From: CAWUKV01 sp963923025
GTDB lineage: Bacteria; Cyanobacteriota; Cyanobacteriia; Phormidesmidales; Phormidesmidaceae
Assembly: GCA_963923025.1 (NCBI GenBank)
Contig: CAWUKV010000047.1
Span: 1 to 27,682 of the forward strand
Length of the DNA stretch: 27,682 nucleotides
Direction: 5' to 3'
The notes beneath the pieces were generated by a model that saw only the letters and a program-made list of their open reading frames with translations, was not told the DNA's origin and made no database searches. Each line of letters starts with the position of its first letter. The stretch's first letter is position 1. The position numbers and the translations under genes are program-made. This document shows, one piece after another, positions 20,658-27,682 of the stretch.

Positions 20658-22831
20658 TCTAACTCAGGCATGGCAGCATATTCGTCTTGACTGTCGCTGT
20701 AGTAGAAGTAGCTATCGGGCTCGTTCCTGACGTTGACGCCGTGAACAACAAGTCCCAGAACATTCTGCCGAGTTTGTTGGAGAAACTCTTTAGCAGATCG
20801 GGCACTGGCCAGATCAAGGACACCGGGCTGAGAGACTAGCAGCACACCGTCTAACAGCTTGCCCAAAACCGCTGCATCGGCTGAGCCCGCCAGAGCCGGG
20901 GCCACCACCACCACAAAGTCATACTGCTGTTGGGCCTTGTCAATCAGCTTGGCCATACGGTCTGACTCTAGCAGGGCAACCGGATTAGGCGGCAGGACAC
21001 CGCTGCTCAACACGTCAAGCTGGGGCATCATCACGGTGGTCACACTGTCAACAATCTCGGCCTGGTTAGCCAGAACATGACTGAGTCCGGCCTGGTTGAC
21101 TAGGCCCCAAAGATGGTGCTGACCAGGGGTGCGTAAATCCGCATCAATCAACAGAACGCGTTCGCCCGACTGGCTGATGGCCGCAGCTAGGTTGGCTGCC
21201 ACCGTGTGCCGCTCCTCACCCGTCACAGCGCTGGTAATCACAACACTTTTTAGATCGTTTGAGGTTAGAAATTTGAGATTGGCCTGGAGCATCTGATAGG
21301 TCTGCCCCGTTTGGCTACGAGGATAGTCACGGGCAGGTACCCAGGACAATCCCTCCATTACCGGATCGGTACGAAACGGGAGTTTCTCGTTGTCGGGTTG
21401 CTGAGGAACAATGGCCAGCAGTGTGTAGTCGAAAATCTCCCGGACGTCTTTGACAGTTTTTAGAGACCGATCCAGCAGATCAATGGCAAAAGCCGTGGCA
21501 ACCCCTGACAGGGACCCAGCAAACAAACCGGCCAGCAGGAATAGCTGACTGCTAGAACCGTTCGAGCCGGTTGGCACCTGTGCCGGAGAAATGATGCGGG
21601 CGTTGCCAATGTTTTGATTTTCGACAATTTGCACCTCCTGCAGCCGGGTGAGCAGCGCTTCGTAAGTGGTTTGAGTGGCCTGTAACTTGCGCTGCAGGTC
21701 TCGTTCTGTCTGTTCTAAGCGCGGTAGGTCACTGCTACGAGACTGGTACTGATTACGCTCAGCCGTCAAGACATCCAACTGGTTGGTCAACCCTAGCTGG
21801 GATGACTCAATGTTGGCAAGTTCGGCAACCAAAGCCGTTTGCAGTTCGCTGACCTGAAGCTGCTCGGGGGTAACGTCATACTGGCGGTTGAGCGTAGCAG
21901 TGATGCGTGAAGCCAACAACGTTTCTAGCTCGGCAACGCGCGATCGCAATAGCTGCACAGTAGGATGGTTGTCAAAGAAGAACGCCTGCTGTTCAGCCAG
22001 TTCGGTTTGAGTCGTCTGCAGCTGCCCTAGCACCGACTGAATGCCATCCGACTGGCTGAGGTTCACCAAGGTAATGGCCGCATCACTATCCATGCCAATC
22101 TGCTCGAGCAGATTCTGCCTGCGGGCATCGAGCTCCGAAATTTGCGCCTCGACCTGAGTAATTTGATTATTTAACCCCGAGAGGCTGTTGACCACCGCCT
22201 GGGATTCCTGCTGCAAGGAAACAATGCTGTTGCTCTCTTTAAATCGGCGCAGCTCAGCATCGGCCTCTAGGGCAGCCGCTTCGACCTTGGGCAGCTGCTC
22301 GGCAATAAACTCACGGGCCAGGGCAGCTTCTCGCTGATTCGTTTCTAAGTTGTTCCGAAGGTAGATCTGGGTCAAGGTGTTGACAATTCTGGCAGCGTCT
22401 TCCGGGTTCTCCGAGGTGTAGGTCACCTGGATAATGTCTGTACCTGGAATTCCTTTAACCGACAGATTTTTAGCCAGCTCCCCTGGGCTCATCGGATCTC
22501 CCGATGCATCTTCCAGCCCGGCCTGCTGAACAGTCTCTTCTAGAAACGGCAAAGACTGCAAAATAGCGGCCTGGGTATCGAGGGGATTGTTCAATGCACT
22601 GAGGGTTTCGAGCTGGCCAACGGCCTCCGGCAGGCCGGTCAGCTGACTGGTGCGATTGCTTCTAAACAGCAGCTCACTTTTGGCTTCGTAGACAGGCTTC
22701 TGCACCATTGCAAGGCCGAGCGACGCGGCCATGACCCCACCAAAAACAACAACGGCGGGCAAAAATCGCCGCTTGAGGACAAGCCAAATTTTGCCAAAGT
22801 CAGGTTCTACTGTAATTTCCCTAAATTCCAT
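20642..22831 (-). CDS. Wzc-like polysaccharide co-polymerase/BY-kinase homologue with degenerate ATP site
   Basis: A 729-residue protein of the GumC/Wzc type. An N-terminal Wzz domain has TM1 near 24-43 and a long periplasmic coiled-coil (about 180-400), with TM2 near 425-450, then a cytoplasmic BY-kinase-like domain (about 510-690). Walker A-prime is intact (LLIDADLRTP, D563 and D565). But the Walker A position reads TGEERHTVAANLA (537-549) instead of GEGKST, losing the P-loop lysine, and the Walker B position reads DFVVVVAP (638-645) instead of the usual IIDTPP type, losing the Asp. A short tyrosine cluster remains near the C-terminus (Y708, Y710, Y711, Y718). It probably controls chain length or export of an exopolysaccharide, possibly without kinase activity. 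ATG 22831 is preferred to a TTG at 22894. Confidence 0.9.
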   Translation of the reverse strand: MEFREITVEPDFGKIWLVLKRRFLPAVVVFGGVMAASLGLAMVQKPVYEAKSELLFRSNRTSQLTGLPEAVGQLETLSALNNPLDTQAAILQSLPFLEETVQQAGLEDASGDPMSPGELAKNLSVKGIPGTDIIQVTYTSENPEDAARIVNTLTQIYLRNNLETNQREAALAREFIAEQLPKVEAAALEADAELRRFKESNSIVSLQQESQAVVNSLSGLNNQITQVEAQISELDARRQNLLEQIGMDSDAAITLVNLSQSDGIQSVLGQLQTTQTELAEQQAFFFDNHPTVQLLRSRVAELETLLASRITATLNRQYDVTPEQLQVSELQTALVAELANIESSQLGLTNQLDVLTAERNQYQSRSSDLPRLEQTERDLQRKLQATQTTYEALLTRLQEVQIVENQNIGNARIISPAQVPTGSNGSSSQLFLLAGLFAGSLSGVATAFAIDLLDRSLKTVKDVREIFDYTLLAIVPQQPDNEKLPFRTDPVMEGLSWVPARDYPRSQTGQTYQMLQANLKFLTSNDLKSVVITSAVTGEERHTVAANLAAAISQSGERVLLIDADLRTPGQHHLWGLVNQAGLSHVLANQAEIVDSVTTVMMPQLDVLSSGVLPPNPVALLESDRMAKLIDKAQQQYDFVVVVAPALAGSADAAVLGKLLDGVLLVSQPGVLDLASARSAKEFLQQTRQNVLGLVVHGVNVRNEPDSYFYYSDSQDEYAAMPELEGVLG

Positions 22832-23027
22832 TGCGCTGCTGATCTCAGTAGGGTTGAGTGGGTGGACAATGGACCAAAGTAGGCCGTTGTTCAAGTTGGA
22901 GTTATGTAAGACAGCCTGACGCTTCCGCCCAGCTCCTCTGCTTTATCCCAGCGACGTTGCGGCGATGCCAGACACAACACAACTGCCTCAGCCACACGAC
23001 TGAAGTGATTCGCTGCGCACGAGTGCG

Positions 23028-23894
23028 TCACAGCAGGAACAAAGGGTGTTTGAAAGAGTAACCGGTGTCTTTTATCTTTGCGTTGGAGGCGCGGGCATTA
23101 TAGCGACGGCTACTAGGCTGACTAGCATCCCAAGCTACGGGGGTTAGACAATACTGACGGCAGACCCGATCGACCAGTTCCTTCACGGTCGGGATTTCAT
23201 CTTGAACGACGTTATATATACCCGAGAGCTGCTGCTGGTCAGCCCAGTGAATTGCCCCCACGATGTCATCCAGATGCACCCAGTTGCTGGGCTCTTGTCC
23301 TCTTCCAGGTCGAGTGGTACCCGCCATGCGACCGTAGATGCGCTCTAGGGTCCGCCCAGGCCCATAAATACCGCCCAACCGCAGCACACACACGCGACGC
23401 CGGTTGGTGTTGAGGCTCAGCAACGTCTGCTCGGCCTGAGCAATAACGTTACCGTTCTCAGTCATGGGCGAAACGGGCGTTGCTTCGGTTACCCACGCAC
23501 CCTCGTGCTGACCATAGACGGAACAGGTACTGGTATAGATCAGCTGCTGCACCGCCGTTTGCGGCAGTACGGCAGCGAGGGTTCGAGCGGTAGTTAAGTA
23601 AGTTTCTGCATAGCTGGCCCCAGCCTTCGAGCCCACACAGAGTAAAACAGTATCCTGATTTTCGAGTAGGACCTGTAGCCGATCCGCCTCGTCCCCACGA
23701 ACAACGGCGACCTGGTCGGCAATGGACTCAAGTTCGTCCACCCGCGCAGCTTGCGTCGTAGTCGCCAGCACTGTCAGCCCTTGGGCTCGCCATAGCCGCG
23801 CCACTGCGCTACCGACATAGCCACAGCCAATAACGGTGACCCGACCAGAACCTGGCCCCGCAGGTGACTGCGTTGAGGCGGTAGCACTACTCAT
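23028..23894 (-). CDS. NAD(P)-binding SDR family epimerase/dehydratase
   Basis: A 288-residue atypical short-chain dehydrogenase. The dinucleotide-binding turn is at residues 18-30 (RVTVIGCGYVGSA), followed by alternating strands and helices. A central STCSVYGQHEG block carries the usual active-site Ser/Thr and Tyr, but the lysine four residues after the Tyr is absent, as in YeeZ-like members. VLRLGGIYGPGR and NWVHLDDIVGAI are also typical of extended or atypical SDRs. Enzymes of this group may act on sugar nucleotides, but no substrate can be named. The start ATG 23894 overlaps the stop of the cupin gene by eight bases, which implies translational coupling. A small CGCAC/GTGCG dyad lies immediately past the stop. 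Confidence 0.87.
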   Translation of the reverse strand: MSSATASTQSPAGPGSGRVTVIGCGYVGSAVARLWRAQGLTVLATTTQAARVDELESIADQVAVVRGDEADRLQVLLENQDTVLLCVGSKAGASYAETYLTTARTLAAVLPQTAVQQLIYTSTCSVYGQHEGAWVTEATPVSPMTENGNVIAQAEQTLLSLNTNRRRVCVLRLGGIYGPGRTLERIYGRMAGTTRPGRGQEPSNWVHLDDIVGAIHWADQQQLSGIYNVVQDEIPTVKELVDRVCRQYCLTPVAWDASQPSSRRYNARASNAKIKDTGYSFKHPLFLL

Positions 23895-24222
23895 GAATCC
23901 CGAAATAGGTCAGCACCAGCATTGCGCTACCGGTATTTTTCACCTCATGGGTTTCACCTGGGGCTACCGCAATGCAAACCCCCGGCGTCAGCCTGTACAC
24001 CTGCCCATCGATTCGCATGGTCCCCTGACCGGACTGCACCAAAAATACCTCGTGCATGTCGCTATGGGCGTGGGCCATCGCTACCTGGCCTGGCCCAAAC
24101 TGAGCCTGAGCAAACTGGGTGAGATGGGGCAGGTCGCCCGCCATTAGGAGCACCCGCTTCCGGATGGCGGCGTTGTGGGAGACGCCCTGCTCGGGTACGG
24201 TCTCTAGCGATGTGTGCTTCAT
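23887..24222 (-). CDS. Small cupin-domain protein
   Basis: A 111-residue single-domain cupin. Motif 1 is HAHSDMHEVFLVQSGQG (H51, H53, H57/E58 as possible metal ligands), and motif 2 is around GVCIAVAPGETHEVKNTG (H92). This is a compact beta-barrel that binds a metal in many enzymes and sensors. ATG 24222 is preferred; an in-frame GTG at 24246 would add eight residues. The gene overlaps the SDR gene by eight bases and lies 62 bases after the SIMPL gene on the same strand, so the three may form one transcript. Functions of lone cupins range from dioxygenases and isomerases to ligand-binding proteins; nothing here decides. Confidence 0.87.
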   Translation of the reverse strand: MKHTSLETVPEQGVSHNAAIRKRVLLMAGDLPHLTQFAQAQFGPGQVAMAHAHSDMHEVFLVQSGQGTMRIDGQVYRLTPGVCIAVAPGETHEVKNTGSAMLVLTYFGIHE

Positions 24223-24284
24223 GCGTTGGAACCGTCCATTACCCACCGTCGTGAGCCGACAAGCGTGATACTTAAGCGAGATAT

Positions 24285-25037
24285 TCAGTAGCGGATCTGT
24301 AGCGTAACACGCGCATTTACGCTTTGTTCGCCGCCCTCAACTGGGGTTACTGACGCAGCGGTACTGCTCAGAGCGACCTCCTGCCGAGCGATGGGGTAGG
24401 GCACGGGAGCCTGAGCACCGTTCACCTGAATGCTGATGACCTCAGCAGCGCTAAGACCCAACGCCGCCAAGACCGCATCGGCCTGACGCTGGGCATCTTG
24501 AGTGGCCTCAGCCAGAGCAGTAGATTGGGCAGCAGTAATGGCCGCATCTGTGGCGGTAAAGCTGACCCGGTTAATTTGGTTGGCTCCGGCCGCGATCGCA
24601 TCATCCAACAGCTCGCCCACCTGTTCGGTCGGTAGCTCGAAACTGACGCTGTTACTGCCGGTGTAGCCCGTGATGCGGGGCTGATCGCGGTTGTTATAGC
24701 TGTACTGGGGGCTCAGGCGAATGCCCGTAGTTTGCAGCTTGTCCACGTTATTTCGGCGCAGCAGCTCTATGACGCGTGACTGGCGCTCGGCAATCTCTTG
24801 CTGGACGGCCGCAGCGGTCGCCCCCTGAGCCTGGACGCCCAGCTCAACCTGGGTCAACGTTGTCGGAATAGACGTTTCACCGGAGCCCGTGACGGTAATC
24901 ACGCGTAGAGCCGTTGTTTCAGTTTGAGCCATTGCGGGTACGGTGCGGGTGGACTGTACAGTAGCCAGGGTAATCCAGGGCATTAGGCCACAGATCAGTA
25001 GCAGCAGCATACGCTTTTGGAGGGGTTGAAATGTCAT
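24285..25037 (-). CDS. SIMPL-domain (DUF541) secreted protein
   Basis: A 250-residue exported protein. Residues 1-37 form a Sec signal peptide (basic start, LLLLICGLMPWITLA core, ending AMA before QTE). The mature part has the SIMPL signature: ITVTGSGETSIPTTLTQVELGVQAQG, then VIELLRRNNVDKLQTTGIRLSPQY and a SVSFELPTEQVGELLDDAIAAGANQ-like middle section. SIMPL proteins are periplasmic or surface oligomers; E. coli YggE is linked to oxidative stress, but the biochemical role is not settled. ATG 25037 is preferred over a TTG at 25052 because it gives a normal signal peptide. It is divergent from the GntR-type gene across about 280 bases with repeated GTAACCG half-sites. Confidence 0.9.
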   Translation of the reverse strand: MTFQPLQKRMLLLLICGLMPWITLATVQSTRTVPAMAQTETTALRVITVTGSGETSIPTTLTQVELGVQAQGATAAAVQQEIAERQSRVIELLRRNNVDKLQTTGIRLSPQYSYNNRDQPRITGYTGSNSVSFELPTEQVGELLDDAIAAGANQINRVSFTATDAAITAAQSTALAEATQDAQRQADAVLAALGLSAAEVISIQVNGAQAPVPYPIARQEVALSSTAASVTPVEGGEQSVNARVTLQIRY

Positions 25038-25118
25038 GGGTTTACCAATCAATCCGTTGAACTGTAAGGGTGATCATCAACTGAGGGTCGTCCGTCACCC
25101 GGACAGATCCTCGCTACA

Positions 25119-25173
25119 GTAACCGTGCCACACGAGCACCAAGAAAAAATCTCGGTTACTTTTTCCGTAACCG
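25119..25173. promoter_or_regulatory. Three GTAACCG half-sites between divergent genes
   Basis: GTAACCG appears at 25119-25125 and 25167-25173, and its complement CGGTTAC at 25153-25159. The last two form a perfect seven-base dyad with a seven-base spacer. The array sits between the SIMPL gene and the GntR-family gene, so one dimeric regulator could control both. Autoregulation by the GntR protein is a guess; the sequence does not match the classical GntR operator. Confidence 0.4.
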
Positions 25174-25320
25174 TCCGAAATCCCCTTGAAGCATCACGAA
25201 TCATTGGGTATGCCAGTTTGCTAGAAATTGTCACACACAGTTCGACATTTCCTGTCTATTCTCTAGATAGAGACGGGTAGCTTACGGCACAGCCCAAACC
25301 AGACCAGTGAGGCTAGACCT

Positions 25321-26307
25321 ATGGTGCAGTTCCACATCCAAACCGACAGCGAGATTCCAGCATCAACGCAGCTCTACGACCAAATTCAGTTTGCGATCGC
25401 ATCCCGTCAATACCCACCGGGTTACCGCCTACCTAGCACCCGCCAGCTGGCCATGCAAACGGGCCTACACCGCAACACTATCAGCAAGGTCTACCGCCAG
25501 CTCGAAGATATTGGCATCGTCGAAGCCCAGCCCGGTTCTGGCATCTACGTCCGCAGCCAAAGCACCCACGAAATTGCCAAGCCTCGCTCTCCCCTACTCG
25601 AAAAGTTTCCCAAGGCCCAGGAGCTGGTCGAAAATAGCCTAGACGAACTGCTGCGCCAGGGCTGTTCGCTACACCAGGCCCGCGACCTATTCCTATCAGA
25701 AATTGACTGGCGGCTGCGATGCAGCGCCCGTGTGCTGGTCACCACCCCCCGCCAAGACATTGGCGCAGGCGAACTAATGGTGCGAGAGCTGGAGCAGGCT
25801 CTCCAGATCCCAGTACAGCTGGTCCCCCTGGAGGAACTAGAGGATGTGCTATCCCAAACCCGTTCTGGTACGGTCGTCACCAGCCGCTATTTCCTAAACG
25901 AAGCAGAAGCGATCGCGGCCCCCAAATCCGTCCGCGTCATCCCCATCGACATCTACGACTACGCCCAGGAGATGGCCATCCTCAAAGACCTACCCAAGGA
26001 CACCTGCCTGGGCTTGGTCAGCCTCAGCTCCGGCATCATCCGCGCAGCAGAAGTCCTGGCCTACAGCCTACGCGGTGACGACATCCTGGTCATGACCGCC
26101 CAAACCGACGACACCCAAAAACTCTCCGCCGTCGTCCGCAGCGCCCAAACCATCGCCGCCATGGACAAAGCCAGCTTCCCCGCCATCAAAGAGGCGCTAC
26201 AGGCAGCCCGACAGGACATCATTCGTCCACCCAAGATCATCTGCTGCGAGAACTACATTGGTGAGAAATCGATTGAGATTTTGAAGCGGGAGTTAGGACT
26301 GGATTAA
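25321..26307 (+). CDS. GntR-family transcriptional regulator
   Basis: A 328-residue regulator. The winged helix-turn-helix (about 12-78) is a clear GntR type: AIASRQYPPGYRLPSTRQL, then GLHRNTISKVYRQLEDIGIV and the wing EAQPGSGIYV. The rest (about 90-328) is an alpha/beta domain that is not the aminotransferase of MocR proteins nor a typical FCD or UTRA effector domain by inspection; it contains LGLVSLSSGIIRAAEVLAYSLRGDDILV. Cyanobacteria have a conserved GntR regulator of similar plan (I recall Sll1961 of Synechocystis, implicated in photosystem balance), and this may be related, but I am not certain. ATG 25321 has GAGG eight bases upstream. It ends 95 bases before the insertion sequence. Confidence 0.88.
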   Translation: MVQFHIQTDSEIPASTQLYDQIQFAIASRQYPPGYRLPSTRQLAMQTGLHRNTISKVYRQLEDIGIVEAQPGSGIYVRSQSTHEIAKPRSPLLEKFPKAQELVENSLDELLRQGCSLHQARDLFLSEIDWRLRCSARVLVTTPRQDIGAGELMVRELEQALQIPVQLVPLEELEDVLSQTRSGTVVTSRYFLNEAEAIAAPKSVRVIPIDIYDYAQEMAILKDLPKDTCLGLVSLSSGIIRAAEVLAYSLRGDDILVMTAQTDDTQKLSAVVRSAQTIAAMDKASFPAIKEALQAARQDIIRPPKIICCENYIGEKSIEILKRELGLD

Positions 26308-26450
26308 CTCGAGTTACCAGTTCTAACTTAGGTTCTATGCTCTCTGGTACATTCTGTAGTTTTCTCGCATAGTATTACTGAGTTGAAGATAAGGATACTT
26401 TTGGCTCTGCCGGGATTGGTATGCTGAAGTAACCGAGTATACGAAGACCG

Positions 26451-26885
26451 ATGGTACCTATCCTGACCGAATTGCTGGGCCTGTCTGGAGTTGACGTCGA
26501 ATCGTACGAAGCCACTGGCAAGCAGTTAATACTGTCAGTGGAAAGACATTCTGAGTCGGCTCAATGCCCACGCTGTGGCAAAGTCAGCGGTCACCTACAC
26601 CAAAATCACGGCTACCTGGTCAGAGATTTAGGCATCAGTCATCATCAGACGGTGCTTCGAGTCAATCGCCGCCAGTTCAAGTGTTCGACCTGTGGCAAGC
26701 CCTTCAGCGAAACCCTAGATTTTGTCAGTCCAAGACGGACCTACACCGACCGTTACGCCGAGTGGGTCGTCCAACAGGTCGTCCATAGCGATGTGCGCAA
26801 TGTGGCGCATAACGAAGGGCTGAGCGAAGATGTGGTCTGGTCGATGGTGGAGTATGTCAGCGCAAAAAAGTCACCGTCGAAGTGA
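26451..26885 (+). CDS. ISL3 transposase, N-terminal part (frame 0)
   Basis: A 144-residue frame that encodes the DNA-binding half of the transposase. It has the ISL3 zinc finger: C39-x2-C42 with H48/H50 nearby, and C78-x2-C81 (CSTCGKPF), followed by a helix-turn-helix-like part (AEWVVQQVVHSDVRNVAHNEGLSEDVVW). It stops at TGA 26883-26885, fifteen bases after an AAAAAAG heptamer, and contains none of the catalytic acidic residues. Translated alone it could bind the element ends without cutting. If ribosomes slip -1 at the heptamer, the protein continues into the next frame, giving about 404 residues, the normal length of ISL3 transposases. Confidence 0.85.
   Translation: MVPILTELLGLSGVDVESYEATGKQLILSVERHSESAQCPRCGKVSGHLHQNHGYLVRDLGISHHQTVLRVNRRQFKCSTCGKPFSETLDFVSPRRTYTDRYAEWVVQQVVHSDVRNVAHNEGLSEDVVWSMVEYVSAKKSPSK
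26864..26870 (+). promoter_or_regulatory. A AAA AAG heptamer: candidate -1 frameshift site
   Basis: In frame 0 the codons are GCA AAA AAG, so the heptamer has the X_XXY_YYZ phasing needed for -1 slippage. After slippage the next codons read V-T-V-E-V-K-G, leading straight into the catalytic half. A small stem TCAC (26871-26874) with GTGA (26882-26885) lies right after it. An A-run deletion or insertion is the alternative. Confidence 0.6.
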
Positions 26886-27664
26886 AGGGGCTGACGCGAC
26901 TGGGGATAGATGAAATTGCCCTGCGTAAGGGACACAAAGACTTTGTTGTTGTGCTTGTGGATTTAGAGCGTCATGTCCTGTTAGATATGTCCCCCGACCG
27001 AACTCACAAGGCTATCAAAGCGGTCATCGAGACGTGGGGTGAAGACGTGTTGACCAACATCACAGAAGTCAGCATCGATCTGTCCGGCAACTACCGAGGC
27101 TTGGTGCATCAGTTGATGCCCCAGGCCGATATTGTGGCCGACCGCTTTCACGTGATGAAGTTGGTCAATGCCGAACTCAACCGTGCGCGCAATGCCTTCG
27201 CCCGCCAGCCAACTGAGTTGCCCGATGGGGTTAGCCCTGAAGCGGCCAAGGAGGCGCTCAAAAAGAGCAAGTATGCTCTACTCAAACCAGTAAAAAATCT
27301 CACTGAAACCCAAGCGAACAAGCTCAATGAGGTCAAAGCAGTCGCCCCGCAACTGGCGCTAATGCACCAACATAAAGAGGCGTTCAGAACCTTGTTTGAG
27401 GAAACTGCTCGGGATGAAGCCCTGTTAAAGCTGCTGGACTGGATGGCATTAGCACAGTCCCTTTACCAAAACGCGGTGGGGACTCTCGGTCGCTGGTTTG
27501 GAGAGATTCTTCAGTATTTTGAGCATCGAACCACTAGCGGTACAGTTGAGGGCATCAACAATCGACTGAAGCTGGTCAAGCGTTCTGGATATGGTTTTAG
27601 AAACTTTGAGCGCTTTCGGCTTCGTTGCTTGCTCTGCTGGCATTTTCATCCCGACATCGCATAA
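26870..27664 (+). CDS. ISL3 transposase, catalytic part (frame -1)
   Basis: The -1 frame continues for about 264 residues from the slip point; if translated independently a GTG at 26882 would be the first start. It carries the DDE nuclease core of the ISL3 family: LGIDEIALRKGHKDFVV with the first Asp, SIDLSGNYRG and ADRFHVMK with the second Asp, and the C-terminal block TTSGTVEGINNRLKLVKRS and GYGFRNFERFRLRCLL with the Glu of EGINN. No further stop or frameshift is seen, so the element looks potentially active if the two frames are joined. The last codon ends 16 bases before the right inverted-repeat tip, overlapping the repeat slightly. Confidence 0.85.
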   Translation, partial: VTVEVKGLTRLGIDEIALRKGHKDFVVVLVDLERHVLLDMSPDRTHKAIKAVIETWGEDVLTNITEVSIDLSGNYRGLVHQLMPQADIVADRFHVMKLVNAELNRARNAFARQPTELPDGVSPEAAKEALKKSKYALLKPVKNLTETQANKLNEVKAVAPQLALMHQHKEAFRTLFEETARDEALLKLLDWMALAQSLYQNAVGTLGRWFGEILQYFEHRTTSGTVEGINNRLKLVKRSGYGFRNFERFRLRCLLCWHFHPDIA

Positions 27665-27682
27665 TCTATCCGGTAGAGCCAT

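Larger units (their letters stand above)
26403..27680 (+). mobile_element. ISL3-family insertion sequence, about 1278 bp
   Basis: The element is bounded by imperfect 22-base inverted repeats: left end at 26403-26424 begins GGCTCTGCCGG and right end at 27659-27680 is the complement of GGCTCTACCGG, with outer and inner blocks matching (15 of 22). Length, ends starting GG and an ISL3-type transposase all agree with the family. The left flank 26395-26402 is ATACTTTT; the window ends two bases past the right end, with AT, which matches the start of an 8-base target duplication as far as it can be seen. No HIP1 site lies inside, unlike the surrounding chromosome. Confidence 0.85.

Noticed and set aside
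20642..22831. BY-kinase-like gene as a pseudogene
   Set aside because: The frame is intact with membrane helices, coiled coil, DAD motif and tyrosine tail, so loss of the ATP motifs looks selective rather than decay.
25719..26078. 119-codon Pro/Arg/His-rich frame within the GntR-family gene
   Set aside because: Out-of-frame shadow of the regulator effector domain with no domain signal of its own.
1..27682. tRNA, rRNA or riboswitch genes
   Set aside because: No cloverleaf T-loop (GGTTCRANYCC-like) in a suitable context, ribosomal RNA core or known riboswitch core was recognised in the intergenic stretches by eye; a covariance-model scan would be needed to exclude small ones.

Overview
The window (27.7 kb, moderately GC-rich) looks like chromosome from a cyanobacterium, most likely a filamentous Leptolyngbya/Nodosilinea-type lineage. 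The support is at least fourteen copies of the cyanobacterial palindrome HIP1 (GCGATCGC; for example at 547, 1232, 2651, 3854, 5497, 7469, 13197, 14599, 17069, 19704, 24592, 25393, 25909), a PatA-type regulator, and a Pix/Tax-type chemotaxis cluster with phytochrome-like GAF domains. The lineage below phylum level is inference.

Layout. 1-4.7 kb is all minus strand: a pentapeptide-repeat membrane protein cut by the left edge, a KirBac-type potassium channel, a DMT exporter, bioF, and a small secreted protein just ahead of bioF. Four exact 18-bp tandem repeats follow in a divergent promoter region. 4.9-6.4 kb (+) holds a sulfite-oxidase-like molybdoenzyme and a conserved cyanobacterial protein. 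A strong convergent hairpin separates these from 6.5-8.6 kb (-), which holds a small conserved protein and an ATP-dependent DNA ligase. 8.8-10.0 kb has a NYN-domain putative nuclease facing a secreted, membrane-anchored small protein. 10.4 kb holds an HU-like protein with an unusual C-terminal tail and a duplicated start codon.

10.9-20.6 kb (+) is the central system: a PatA-type response regulator, CheW, a large methyl-accepting protein with three tandem GAF domains that each keep a Cys-His pair typical of bilin attachment, and a hybrid CheA with HPt, kinase, CheW-like and receiver domains. The natural reading is a light- or signal-controlled type IV pilus motility system of the Pix/Ptx/Pil kind. 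It differs from textbook clusters in having no separate CheY gene; a 385-base gap lies between the PatA-type gene and cheW.

20.6-25.0 kb (-) holds a Wzc-like polysaccharide co-polymerase/BY-kinase whose Walker A and Walker B motifs are degenerate, then an SDR-type dehydratase overlapping a cupin, and a SIMPL-domain secreted protein. 25.3 kb (+) has a GntR-family regulator, divergent from the SIMPL gene. The right end (26403-27680) is an ISL3-family insertion sequence whose transposase is split at an A AAA AAG heptamer that would allow -1 ribosomal frameshifting. No rRNA, tRNA or CRISPR array was recognised.

The observations I would follow first are the triplicated CH-GAF receptor, the apparently kinase-dead BY-kinase, and the frameshift architecture of the insertion sequence.
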